A DNA stretch of 64,000 nucleotides from Ruegeria atlantica (GTDB taxonomy: Bacteria; Pseudomonadota; Alphaproteobacteria; Rhodobacterales; Rhodobacteraceae), in assembly GCF_013032455.1 (NCBI RefSeq), contig NZ_WQCF01000013.1:36330-100329 (forward strand), read 5' to 3'. The stretch's first letter is position 1. Each line of letters opens with the position of its first letter. Positions 8,147 to 16,825 of the stretch are shown here, piece after piece. A program made the translations under genes and the position numbers. Below the pieces are notes generated by a model. That model saw only the letters and a program-made list of their open reading frames with translations. It was not told the origin of the DNA and did no database searches.

Positions 8147-9799
8147 TTAACCCAAATCGTATTCGGGCCAGAGTGTCGGATCAAAGCCGTCCAGCATGGG
8201 TTGCAGGTGTTCCGAGACACTCTGCCATCCACCAATGGATTTGGTTGAAATCTTGTTGCGGACCTGGTCGATACTGGCCGTTCTGACCTGCTTGGTATTT
8301 TTTTCTGGGTGCATCATGGTTTCGTTCCACTGGATATCGCAGAACGTAGCAACTTTTTGGCTGTAGGTTTTCGGGTCAGCCACCAGTTTTTCGTACGGTA
8401 CTGTCAGAATTCGGTCTCCGGCCACTGCATCCCAATGGGCCATGTAGCGGCGGTACATATTCGCTGAATGAGCAATGGATTTGAGGTTCGAAGCATAACG
8501 CATCCCGCCTGCAGGGAATCGTCTGATCCACTTGGACAGCCCGACATCGCGCGGGTCGCGCAGCATGTTGATCACTTTCGCATTGGGGAAGGCCGCCAAC
8601 AGGAAGCCGACACGCTGATAGTTGTGCGGCATCTTATCGACAAAAGCGACCGACCCTTCGGGGATCGGTGGCATCAGCTTGCGAAACTGTTTTGCGAATT
8701 TCGCGGCCTCTGCTTCTTTGAAGCGTTTTTCGTCCTTTTCAAATTGTCGCGACAGGTCGGCCCCTAGCATTAGTTCACCGCAGCCAGCGATATCCGGGGC
8801 CGAGCTCAGCATCATCTCCATCAGGGTAGTGCCAGAACGAGGTTGACCCAAAACGAAGATCGGAGTCGGCGATTCGCTTAGTTCGGAAGTCGGCATCTCT
8901 GTTCCGACAGGGAACAGACCGGTGATCCGGCTCAGTTTTTCCTCTTCCACGGCTGCGTCATAGGGGTTGCTATCGTGTTGTATCGCATTGGCGCGCAAGA
9001 ACTGCGGCATAGCTGCCGCCAAATCTTCGATTTTTGAGATCAATTGCGCTTTGGCGAACTCCAGTTCCAGGTTGTCATGGTCTTTGAGTAAGATAGCGGC
9101 CTCGACCGCCTCCAGCAGTTCAGGAGCGTCCTCGCTAGAGACCATTGTGGACATTTGCAGAAGGGCTGCTGGATGTTCGGGGACTTCAGCCAGAATGCGC
9201 TGAAGGATTTCTTTTGATCCTTTCTTGTCGCCGCTTTGGTGCAGGTTCACGGACTTCTGGAATGCGATCTTCAAATTGTCTGGAGCCAACTCATATGCAC
9301 GGGCGAGATCGCGTGAGTGATCGTCGACAAACCCGATTTTTGAAAAGGCTTGGGATCGTTTCGACAGAAGGTCGACATTACTGGGATCCGCCTCAAGCTT
9401 GCGGGTCGCATGTTCGATGATCGAGCGCCAGTTGCTGCCCTTAAGGTGGATTTCATCCAGAACACGGGTCAGTTCTTTGTTGTTAGGAAACTGTTCCAGC
9501 TTTTGTTCGGTGTATTCCAATGCTTTGGGAATCTGTCCGGTTTGCATCAAAGCATTGGCAAGGTTCTCCACGAATTGCGGATCCTCCGGCTTCATCCGGG
9601 ATGCTTCAACGAAATGGGGGATGGATTTTTTGTACTGCTTCAGCTCTGTCAGTACAAAGCCCGAAATCGCGTGGAAATCTGACTCCTTGGGGAATTTCTT
9701 GACGCCAAGCTGCGCCTTCTTCAGCGCTTGCTGCAGTTTGCCAGCTTCTAAAGCCGCCACCGCCTTGCCTTTAAGGGTTTTCGCTGTTTGATTTTGCAT
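8147..9799 (-). CDS. TPR-repeat sulfotransferase
   Basis: A 550-residue protein with tetratricopeptide repeats (residues about 1-240, e.g. GKAVAALEAGKLQQALKKAQ and ALEYTEQKLEQFPNNKELTR) followed by a sulfotransferase domain. The PAPS-binding 5' loop is PIFVLGQPRSGTTLMEMML (about residues 300-318) and the 3'-phosphate site is NMLRDPRDVGLSKWIRRF. The frame is open 93 codons further upstream, but that would cover the convincing divergent SRAP gene; the ATG at 9799 is the first that does not. Such TPR-sulfotransferases are common in marine Rhodobacterales; acceptors (peptide, glycan or lipid) are unknown. No signal peptide is visible. Confidence 0.9.
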   Translation of the reverse strand: MQNQTAKTLKGKAVAALEAGKLQQALKKAQLGVKKFPKESDFHAISGFVLTELKQYKKSIPHFVEASRMKPEDPQFVENLANALMQTGQIPKALEYTEQKLEQFPNNKELTRVLDEIHLKGSNWRSIIEHATRKLEADPSNVDLLSKRSQAFSKIGFVDDHSRDLARAYELAPDNLKIAFQKSVNLHQSGDKKGSKEILQRILAEVPEHPAALLQMSTMVSSEDAPELLEAVEAAILLKDHDNLELEFAKAQLISKIEDLAAAMPQFLRANAIQHDSNPYDAAVEEEKLSRITGLFPVGTEMPTSELSESPTPIFVLGQPRSGTTLMEMMLSSAPDIAGCGELMLGADLSRQFEKDEKRFKEAEAAKFAKQFRKLMPPIPEGSVAFVDKMPHNYQRVGFLLAAFPNAKVINMLRDPRDVGLSKWIRRFPAGGMRYASNLKSIAHSANMYRRYMAHWDAVAGDRILTVPYEKLVADPKTYSQKVATFCDIQWNETMMHPEKNTKQVRTASIDQVRNKISTKSIGGWQSVSEHLQPMLDGFDPTLWPEYDLG

Positions 9800-9854
9800 G
9801 TGACCCCGTGACACCCTGTGCCTGTATAAAACGATTAATGATGGTTCATTACCT

Positions 9855-10520
9855 ATGTGCGGACGGTTTGCAATAACTCTTCCCAACGATGCGATGGCAC
9901 AGCTGTTTTCTGCGCGGCCTGCGAACACACTGCCGTCAGTGCCGAATTTCAACGTATGTCCGACCAATAAGGTGCATGTTGTGCGGGGGGGAGAGGCAGG
10001 GCGCACACTGGACCCGCTGCGCTGGGGGTTTTTACCGCATTGGTACAAGACTGAAACCGCAGGTCCGCTACTGATCAATGCAAGGGCTGAAACTCTGGCT
10101 GAAAAACCCGCTTTTCGCGCCGCATGTCGCGAGCGTCGGTGCCTGATCGTGGCGACCGGTTTCTATGAGTGGACCAAGAGTGAACAGGGCACTCGCTTGC
10201 CCTGGTACATCCACCGCAAGGATGGTGCCCCAATTACCTTTGCCGGGGTTTGGCAGGATTGGGGCGCAGAAGAGGTTCGACAAGGCACTTGTGCTATCGT
10301 GACAACGTCCGCCAACCGGCGCCTCAGCGCCATTCACCACCGGATGCCTCTGATATTGGAGCCAGATGACTGGCCACTTTGGTTGGGTGAAGCAGGCAAG
10401 GGTGCGGCGCGTCTGATGCAGCCTGGTGCCGAAGGGGTGTTGGACTATCACCGCGTTGATCCCGCAGTGAATTCGAACCGGGCCAGCGGATCGGACCTGA
10501 TCGTGCCTATTCCGGCCTAA
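9855..10520 (+). CDS. SRAP-domain abasic-site DNA-protein crosslink protein (YedK/HMCES family)
   Basis: A 221-residue SOS-response-associated peptidase-like protein. It starts MCGRF, so after Met removal Cys2 is the N-terminal nucleophile that forms a thiazolidine link with abasic sites in single-stranded DNA. Other conserved residues are present: NARAETLAEKPAF (about residues 74-86), the catalytic glutamate in GFYEW, TFAGVW, and the histidine in IHHRMPLIL (about residues 157-165). The start is fixed by chemistry: no extension before Cys2 is tolerated. Divergent from the sulfotransferase gene and followed after 42 bp by mnmH, perhaps in one transcript. Confidence 0.95.
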   Translation: MCGRFAITLPNDAMAQLFSARPANTLPSVPNFNVCPTNKVHVVRGGEAGRTLDPLRWGFLPHWYKTETAGPLLINARAETLAEKPAFRAACRERRCLIVATGFYEWTKSEQGTRLPWYIHRKDGAPITFAGVWQDWGAEEVRQGTCAIVTTSANRRLSAIHHRMPLILEPDDWPLWLGEAGKGAARLMQPGAEGVLDYHRVDPAVNSNRASGSDLIVPIPA

Positions 10521-10562
10521 AGGCATCTTTTCAACGATTAAACCGCAGGATAGACCATTGGC

Positions 10563-11615
10563 ATGGCCTTAAGTTTCACTGATCTGCCCAGCCTTTTTGC
10601 ACATGACTTCGACACCGTGATCGATGTGCGCAGCCCGGCGGAATATGTCGAGGATCATCTGCCCGGAGCCATAAACCTGCCGGTTTTGGACAATGACGAG
10701 CGTGCTGAGATTGGCACTATCTACGTCCAGAAAAGCCCCTTTCTGGCCCGAAAGCTGGGTGCGGCGCTGGTGTTCCGTAATGCGGCCAATCACATCGAAC
10801 ACAGCCTGTCGCATCATGAGGGCGGATGGAAACCGCTGGTCTATTGCTGGAGAGGTGGGCAGCGGTCGGGGTCGTTTACCTGGATGTTGCAGCAGATTGG
10901 TTGGCGTGCCGAGGTGGTGGATGGCGGATATCGCACCTACCGCCGTCTGGTGAACGGGTTCCTCTATGACGATCCCTTGCCACATAGGCTGGTTGCCTTG
11001 GACGGCTATACAGGCACGGCCAAGACCGACCTGCTGACTAATCTTAATTCGCGCGGCGTTCAGGTGTTGGATCTCGAGGGGCTGGCCAACCATCGGGGAT
11101 CGCTGTTGGGCGAGATGCCGGGCGGACAACCCAGCCAGAAAGCATTCGAATCCGCTTTGGCCGCCGCATTGTGCAGGTTTGACCCGGCCCGCACGGTGGT
11201 GGTTGAGGCAGAGTCGTCCAAGATCGGTACGCTGATCCTGCCACCGAGCCTTTGGGCCGCGTTGCGCGCCGCACCCCGCATTCAGATTTCAGCCTCAATC
11301 GAAGCCCGCACTGACTATCTGGTTGGTGCCTATGACGACATCCTTTCAGACGCAGAGCGGTTGCGCGACCGCCTGTCTCCGTTACGAGCGCACAGGGGGC
11401 ATGAGGTGGTTGATGGTTGGCTCTCTCTGATCGAGGCTGGGGACAAACAGACGCTGACGCGCGCTTTGATGGAACAACATTACGACCCGTCCTACGCCAA
11501 ATCCCGCCGCGCGTGTTCGGCCGATGTTGTGGCACGTGTCGAGGCATCGGCACTGAATACCGCTGGGCTTAATGCGATGGCCGCGCGGGTGGAAAAAATT
11601 CTGGATCAACTTTGA
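10563..11615 (+). CDS. mnmH: tRNA 2-selenouridine synthase
   Basis: A 350-residue enzyme (SelU/YbbB) that geranylates 2-thiouridine at the tRNA wobble position and exchanges it for selenium from selenophosphate. The rhodanese domain covers residues 1-130 with the catalytic loop CWRGGQRSG (Cys95). A P-loop-like domain follows, with GYTGTAKT at about 148-155, in which the usual Gly before Lys is Ala. Its 3' end overlaps that of selD by 10 bp on the opposite strand; SelD makes the selenophosphate donor. No selA, selB or tRNA-Sec gene was seen here, so the selenium system in view is for tRNA modification. Confidence 0.94.
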   Translation: MALSFTDLPSLFAHDFDTVIDVRSPAEYVEDHLPGAINLPVLDNDERAEIGTIYVQKSPFLARKLGAALVFRNAANHIEHSLSHHEGGWKPLVYCWRGGQRSGSFTWMLQQIGWRAEVVDGGYRTYRRLVNGFLYDDPLPHRLVALDGYTGTAKTDLLTNLNSRGVQVLDLEGLANHRGSLLGEMPGGQPSQKAFESALAAALCRFDPARTVVVEAESSKIGTLILPPSLWAALRAAPRIQISASIEARTDYLVGAYDDILSDAERLRDRLSPLRAHRGHEVVDGWLSLIEAGDKQTLTRALMEQHYDPSYAKSRRACSADVVARVEASALNTAGLNAMAARVEKILDQL

Positions 11616-13765
11616 AGGCGCAAGCGGGGAGTGTCGGTCAGGTGACCAATGATGACGGCAGGGTAGCCCGCGTGTCTTAGCTGGTCGCACAGACCTTGCG
11701 CATGAACAGGAGCTGCAGCCGCCAACAACCCTCCGGCGGTTTGCGGATCGAACAGAAGATCAGCTTTGCCGCCAACTGGTATCTCTGGAACGACGGAGCG
11801 ATTGTCGTCGAATATCGTTGAACGTATGCCCTGAACGCTCAACTCTTGCGCGCCAATCATTAACGGTACTGCGTCCAGGTCCAGCAACGCGCCGCAGTCC
11901 GAAGCCTCACACATCCCAAGTAGATGTCCGGCCAGACCAAAGCCTGTCACGTCTGTCATCGCATGAGCTTTGGCAAGAATACGAGACGCTTCGTTCTGAG
12001 GTTGAACCATCTGACGGAACGCTTCGGCGATCCATTGCCCTTTAGCCCGACCTGCCATTTCCGCTGCCATCAGCACGCCGCTGCCCAGCGGTTTGGTGAG
12101 GATCAGCGCATCCCCTGGGCGCCCGCCCGACAATGTGATCGGATCTTGGTCACAAAGGCCGGTCAGGGTGAAACCGATGGTCATCTCATCACCCATCGAG
12201 CTGTGGCCGCCGACAATCTCAGCACCTGCCGCGCGGATGACCTCGGTCGCGATGGCCATGATTTCGGCCATCGTGCGGTGCTGTAATTCGGGCGACATGC
12301 GCGGCAGTATGATCGACGCGGTCGCTGCCTGCGGGGTCGCCCCCATGGCCCAGATATCTCCCAATGCGTGCACAGCCGCGATCCGGGTCATCAGCGCGGG
12401 GTCATTGGTGAAGCCGCGCAAGTGGTCCGATGTCATCACCTGACGCAAGCCGCCAGTGGTCAGCAGGGCGGCATCGTCACCGGGCAGAGGGGTGATGTCG
12501 GCTCGCTCCGGCGCAGGTAAATCGGCCAGCGCAGCTTGTAGTGCGCCGCGCCCGATCTTGGCCCCACAGCCTCCGCACATGGGTTTCTTACCCAATGCCG
12601 CCAGCATCCCGGCTGCGTGATTGCGTGGCAAAGAGGCGCGCGCCATTTCAGGCAGGTCGCGGAATTTGTTCATAAAGCTCTGGTCGATGTGGTTTTTCCA
12701 TTTCCACATCAATGGCCCGCTAAATGAGGTGCCTAGGCGTTCGGCCAGTGCGGATTTTCCACCTAGGGATATTAGCTTCAGATAGTCTTTCTGCGGCTGA
12801 TATCGCCGCATTCGCCCCGCGCCTAACGCGGCCCGCAGGTTGTTGAACAGAACCGGCGCTTCACGCACAGCATAGACCCCGGCCTTGGGCCTGGGATTCT
12901 CAGTCAAATGCGCGCAGTCCCCGGCGGCAAAAATCGCCGGTTCGCTGGATTGCAGGAAACCGTTCACGCGGATGTAGCCATCCTGCAGATCAAGCCCGGT
13001 ATTTGCGATCCACTCATAGGGGCGGGCACCGGCAGCTCCGGTCACGAAGGTAGCCGGGATTTCGCGTCCGTCGTCCAGAACTATATGATCTCTTTCAACG
13101 CGCGAAATAGTGGCGTGTTCGATTAGCTCAATACCAAGATCGGCCATCGCCCGGCGGATGGTGGAAGCGGCTTTGTCTCCGGTCGCGGTCAGGGCCGAGG
13201 CATTGTCGACCAACGTCACCTGCGCGCTGCGGCCCTTGGCGCGCAGGGCATGAGCCATCGCCATAACCAGTTCAACCCCCGCAACACCGCCGCCGATCAC
13301 GGCGACCGAGGCAGGGTTGGTACCCGCCAGATACTCTGCCCATCGCGATGCGAACAGCCCCAGCGGTTTGGCTGGGACTGCGTGTTCGGCAAAGCCCGGC
13401 AGGGCGGGCATGTCGGACGTGATCCCGACGTTGACCGAAGCCACGTCGAACGACACCGGGGGACGGCCCGGTACTTGAACACGGCGCGCGCCTATGTCGA
13501 TGCCTTCCACTGGGCCGAGGATAACACGCGCTCCGGCGAACCGCGCCAGCCGCACCAGATCAATGTCCAGTTCTGACCGATTGTAATGCCCGGCGACAAA
13601 GCCGGGCAGCATGCCGGAATAAGGTGCAGTGGCGCCGGGGTTAATCACCGTGACCCGCGCGCCGGGCAGGGGGTTCATGCCCCATTTCCGCAGTACCAAT
13701 GCATGGGTATGACCGCCACCAATCAGAACCAGATCGCGGGTCAGGGGCAGCGGAGAGTGGTGCAT
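11606..13765 (-). CDS. selD: Fused FAD oxidoreductase - selenide, water dikinase
   Basis: A 719-residue fusion. Residues 1 to about 345 are an NADH-dehydrogenase-like pyridine nucleotide-disulfide oxidoreductase (LVLIGGGHTHALVLRKWG near the start, VAVIGGGVAGVELVMAMA about 155-172, IFAAGDCAHL about 290). The second part is SelD, which makes selenophosphate from selenide and ATP; its GGCGAK loop supplies catalytic Cys400 and Lys403 (matching Cys17/Lys20 of E. coli), and GDDAALL and GGHSSMGDEM are further conserved blocks. The oxidoreductase may reduce selenium to feed the kinase (inference). A longer frame exists, but the ATG at 13765 lies 5 bp behind mnhG and fits the family. It is co-directional with the Mrp operon and convergent with mnmH. 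Confidence 0.95.
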   Translation of the reverse strand: MHHSPLPLTRDLVLIGGGHTHALVLRKWGMNPLPGARVTVINPGATAPYSGMLPGFVAGHYNRSELDIDLVRLARFAGARVILGPVEGIDIGARRVQVPGRPPVSFDVASVNVGITSDMPALPGFAEHAVPAKPLGLFASRWAEYLAGTNPASVAVIGGGVAGVELVMAMAHALRAKGRSAQVTLVDNASALTATGDKAASTIRRAMADLGIELIEHATISRVERDHIVLDDGREIPATFVTGAAGARPYEWIANTGLDLQDGYIRVNGFLQSSEPAIFAAGDCAHLTENPRPKAGVYAVREAPVLFNNLRAALGAGRMRRYQPQKDYLKLISLGGKSALAERLGTSFSGPLMWKWKNHIDQSFMNKFRDLPEMARASLPRNHAAGMLAALGKKPMCGGCGAKIGRGALQAALADLPAPERADITPLPGDDAALLTTGGLRQVMTSDHLRGFTNDPALMTRIAAVHALGDIWAMGATPQAATASIILPRMSPELQHRTMAEIMAIATEVIRAAGAEIVGGHSSMGDEMTIGFTLTGLCDQDPITLSGGRPGDALILTKPLGSGVLMAAEMAGRAKGQWIAEAFRQMVQPQNEASRILAKAHAMTDVTGFGLAGHLLGMCEASDCGALLDLDAVPLMIGAQELSVQGIRSTIFDDNRSVVPEIPVGGKADLLFDPQTAGGLLAAAAPVHAQGLCDQLRHAGYPAVIIGHLTDTPRLRLQS

Positions 13766-13770
13766 GGAAC

Positions 13771-14157
13771 TCAGGTCTTGGTGTGGGCAGGTACGTCTTC
13801 GACCTGTTCGACCGCGTGGGTGGCCCAAAGTTCATCCTCGCCCGCGTCTGGCAGATCGCTGGGCTTTTCATGGCGGTGAATATGCCATTTGGCAATGAAC
13901 AGTGCCGTGATCGGAGCCGTCAGGAACAGGAACAGGGTGATCAGCAATTCGTGCAGCGACAGCATGCCCTCTAACAGGACCGAGTGGCAGATCGACGCCA
14001 GCAACACGCCACCCACACCCAGCGTGGTCGCCTTGGTGGGCGCGTGCAGGCGGGACATCGGGTCTTTCAGCTTAATCATTCCGAAAGAGCCGACAAAGCC
14101 GAAAATGCCCGAGACGATCAGAAAGAAGGAGATCACTAGTTCTATGAGGAATGTCAT
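13771..14157 (-). CDS. mnhG: Mrp Na+/H+ antiporter subunit G
   Basis: A 128-residue inner-membrane subunit with three hydrophobic helices (about 3-25, 40-60, 67-88) and a charged tail. The MnhG/PhaG signature GSFGMIKLKDPMSRLHAPTKATTLGVGG is represented here around residues 24-50 (GMIKLKDPMSRLHAPTK). Part of the multi-subunit Mrp complex that exchanges Na+ (or K+) for protons. The upstream frame extension before MTFLIELV lacks a start with a ribosome site. It follows mnhF after 7 bp and is followed by selD after 5 bp. Confidence 0.93.
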   Translation of the reverse strand: MTFLIELVISFFLIVSGIFGFVGSFGMIKLKDPMSRLHAPTKATTLGVGGVLLASICHSVLLEGMLSLHELLITLFLFLTAPITALFIAKWHIHRHEKPSDLPDAGEDELWATHAVEQVEDVPAHTKT

Positions 14158-14164
14158 GTCGCCC

Positions 14165-14434
14165 TCACTCGATGATGTTGCCGCGCAGCATAAAGCGCGC
14201 ATAGGCCACGGTTGAAACAAATCCGAGCATGGCGATGATCATGGCGGCCTCGAAGAATATCTCGGTTCCCAGTGCCAGACCATAAAGGATCATCAGCGCG
14301 ATGGTGTTGATCACCATCGTATCCAGCGCCAGAACACGGGTTCCGACCCCTTCCGCCGATATGATCCGATAGAGGCACAGCATGATGGCCGCCCCAAAAC
14401 AGGCGAAGGCAAACCAGATCGCAACTTCGATCAT
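14165..14434 (-). CDS. mnhF: Mrp Na+/H+ antiporter subunit F
   Basis: An 89-residue protein with three transmembrane helices; the segment GVGTRVLALDTMVINTIALMILYGL (around residues 29-53) carries the conserved R-x-L-x-x-D-x-x pattern of MnhF/PhaF. A small structural subunit of the Mrp antiporter. Its ATG overlaps the mnhE stop (ATGA). Confidence 0.93.
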   Translation of the reverse strand: MIEVAIWFAFACFGAAIMLCLYRIISAEGVGTRVLALDTMVINTIALMILYGLALGTEIFFEAAMIIAMLGFVSTVAYARFMLRGNIIE

Positions 14435-14931
14435 TCGAAAATCTCCTTCAGGCGGCGTTCATAACGCTGTTTGATCTGGTCGCGCACCTCATCCACGTTG
14501 GGTGCGTCCAGGCAGTGAACCAAAAGGCAATGCCCCTGCGCGGACAGATCGCAGCTGACCGTGCCGGGGGTCATGGTGATGGTGCCAGCCAGCACCGTAA
14601 TCGCCTCGGGTGTGCGCAGTTCCAACGGAATAGAAACCCAATTGGGCTGCCGGTCGGCATCGCGTTTGAACAGGATGATCCGGGCAACCGTGATGTTTGC
14701 GATCACGATATCCAGCAGGACCACCAGCATATATTCAACCACCTTGGGCCAGTTGCGCAGCTTTGGGCGGTCTGGCCAGTACGGCTGAGTGATGAAAGGG
14801 ATAATGATCCCAAGGATCAGACCAAAGACCAAAGAGTTCAGCGAGGGTTTGTTCGCCAGCAATATCCAAACCACCGTCAAAAGGAAGGTCAGGTGGGGGT
14901 GCGGAAAAATCCGGTGCAGAAGTCTCATCAT
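14431..14931 (-). CDS. mnhE: Mrp Na+/H+ antiporter subunit E
   Basis: A 166-residue subunit with an N-terminal pair of membrane helices (residues about 10-50) and a third near 65-90, followed by the soluble MnhE domain. ITVLAGTITMTPGTVSCDL (about residues 112-130) is the conserved core, and HCLDAPNVDEVRDQIKQRYE the C-terminal region. MMR starts; the first ATG overlaps the mnhD stop by the usual 4 bp. Confidence 0.93.
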   Translation of the reverse strand: MMRLLHRIFPHPHLTFLLTVVWILLANKPSLNSLVFGLILGIIIPFITQPYWPDRPKLRNWPKVVEYMLVVLLDIVIANITVARIILFKRDADRQPNWVSIPLELRTPEAITVLAGTITMTPGTVSCDLSAQGHCLLVHCLDAPNVDEVRDQIKQRYERRLKEIFE

Positions 14932-16469
14932 TCTTCTCCTCCCAGAACGGCCGAGATGTAGTCTTCAGGAGTGAACAGCTGTTCGGCCGTTTTACCAGCG
15001 TAGTTGAGCGCAGGGCCTGCGAACAGGGTCAGCATGACAAGGCCCAGCACGGCGCCGAAGATTGCCGTGAATGCGAGGCCGGGATTCGGCTCGGGCGCGG
15101 GCAAGGCGGGGGTTTCTTCGTCTTCATCTTCTGGTGCGGGGTTGTACTCGGCTGCGTGGCTTTTCCAGAAGATCAAAGTACCGGCGCGCGCCAGGCCGAC
15201 GATTGTAACGAAAGACCCTATCAAAATCACAGCCCAGACCACAAAGACATCCGGCGCATCGCGCGCCGCATCCAATACCAACAGCTTGCCAATAAAGCCT
15301 GATAGCGGCGGCATACCGGCCAAGGCGATTGCTCCGACAAAGAACAGGGCCGAGATCAACCCGCTTTGCGGCATCGGCGGGGTGGGGGATATTTTGCCGC
15401 CCCGGCGCTCCATTACCAGATCGGCCACCAGGAACAGCAGCGCGGTCGCAAGTGTCGAGTGATAGATGTAGTAGAGCGCTGCTGCGGTGGCGGTTTCCGT
15501 GAATAGCGAAATTGCAATCAGCAGAGTGCCCATGGAGGCTATGGCACAGAACGCCACCATACGAGCAATATGTTGTGAGCCAAGGATGCCGATTGCGCCA
15601 ACCGCCAGCGTCACCAGCGCGGCAGGTTGCAACCAGGCACCGACAAGGCCCTGCGTCACCTCCACCTCGGGGCCGAAGCTCAGCGTGTACATCCGCAAGA
15701 TCGAATAGGCGCCAACCTTGGTCATGATCGCAAACAGAGCGGCCACTGGAAGCGGTGCGTTCGCATAACTGGCCGGCAGCCAGAAATGCAGCGGCAGAAC
15801 GGCGGCCTTGATACAGAACACCAAAAGCAACAGAACCGCACCGACACGCAGCAAGGCCGTATCATCGGCAGGCAGTTCCGCTACGCGCACTGCCATGTCT
15901 GCCATGTTCAGCGTACCAGTCACCGCATAGAGTGTACCCAGTGCAAACAAGAACAGTGTCGAGCCAATCAAGTTATAGGCGACATATTGAACCCCAGCTT
16001 TCAAGCGCACTGAGCCGCCGCCATGCGTCATTAGGCCGTAAGACGCGATCAGCAGAACTTCGAAGAAAACAAACAGGTTGAAGGCGTCGCCGGTCAGGAA
16101 GGCGCCACAGACCCCCATGAGCTGAAAGTGGAACAGCGCGTGGAAATGCTTACCTCGGTCGTCCCAACCGGACGCAATTGCATAAAGTACAATGGGCAAG
16201 GCCAATATGGCCGTAAGAAGGACCATCATGGCAGATAGGCGGTCCAACACCATCACGATGCCGAACGGTGCGGGCCAGTCGCCCAGCTCATAGACCTGAA
16301 TGTCGCCACCCGCCGCCTGCGCCGTGATGGTCAGGGCAATGCCCAACAAACCCACCACACCAGCAACTGAGAAGATGCGCTGCAGGTCCAGATGATACCG
16401 AAGAACCATGATGATAAACGGGGCCAGGATCGCGGGCAGAACGATCGGCGCAACGATCCAGTGGTTCAT
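14928..16469 (-). CDS. mnhD: Mrp Na+/H+ antiporter subunit D
   Basis: A 513-residue membrane protein with about fourteen helices, homologous to the proton-channel subunits ND4/ND2 of complex I. Key charged residues are in place: the helix-5 glutamate in LFVFFEVLLIASYGLM (about residue 135), and the lysines in CIKAAVLPLHFWLPASYANA and FAIMTKVGAYS. An acidic loop (PEDEDEETPALPAPEP, about 440-455) separates the last helices. ATGA overlaps join it to mnhC and mnhE. Confidence 0.95.
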   Translation of the reverse strand: MNHWIVAPIVLPAILAPFIIMVLRYHLDLQRIFSVAGVVGLLGIALTITAQAAGGDIQVYELGDWPAPFGIVMVLDRLSAMMVLLTAILALPIVLYAIASGWDDRGKHFHALFHFQLMGVCGAFLTGDAFNLFVFFEVLLIASYGLMTHGGGSVRLKAGVQYVAYNLIGSTLFLFALGTLYAVTGTLNMADMAVRVAELPADDTALLRVGAVLLLLVFCIKAAVLPLHFWLPASYANAPLPVAALFAIMTKVGAYSILRMYTLSFGPEVEVTQGLVGAWLQPAALVTLAVGAIGILGSQHIARMVAFCAIASMGTLLIAISLFTETATAAALYYIYHSTLATALLFLVADLVMERRGGKISPTPPMPQSGLISALFFVGAIALAGMPPLSGFIGKLLVLDAARDAPDVFVVWAVILIGSFVTIVGLARAGTLIFWKSHAAEYNPAPEDEDEETPALPAPEPNPGLAFTAIFGAVLGLVMLTLFAGPALNYAGKTAEQLFTPEDYISAVLGGEE

Positions 16470-16825
16470 GCGTCTTCTCCCTGCGCGTCCACGCTGTCAT
16501 GGGCTTTCATATCGATATGGTCATCTTTCGAGGACAGATAGGCAGAGAGTGAGATCATCACGATTACCGCGGTCATCCCGAACGAGATCACGATGGCCGT
16601 CAGCACCAGCGCCTGCGGTAGGGGATCGGTATAGGGGACCTCTTCGTATTTGTTCAGGACGGCGGGCGCATCAAGCGCCAGTCGACCAGTAGCAAACAGA
16701 AATACGTTCACCGCATAGGTGATCAACGACAGACCCAGAATGACCGGGAAAGTGCGGCGGCGCAGGATCAGGAAAATCCCGGCGGCGGTCATGATGCCTA
16801 CGGCTGAGGCGACGAGCGCTTCCAT
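16466..16825 (-). CDS. mnhC: Mrp Na+/H+ antiporter subunit C
   Basis: A 119-residue three-helix protein homologous to NuoK of complex I (LRRRTFPVILGLSLITYAVN, then QALVLTAIVISFGMTAVIVM). The frame is open further upstream, inside mnhA, but the ATG at 16825 shares one base with the mnhA stop (TGATG) and matches the family. C-terminal residues after about 97 are charged and cytoplasmic. Confidence 0.94.
   Translation of the reverse strand: MEALVASAVGIMTAAGIFLILRRRTFPVILGLSLITYAVNVFLFATGRLALDAPAVLNKYEEVPYTDPLPQALVLTAIVISFGMTAVIVMISLSAYLSSKDDHIDMKAHDSVDAQGEDA

Noticed and set aside
9800..10078. N-terminal extension of the sulfotransferase frame
   Set aside because: It would overlap the SRAP gene, whose start is fixed by catalytic Cys2, and the extra residues are not TPR-like.
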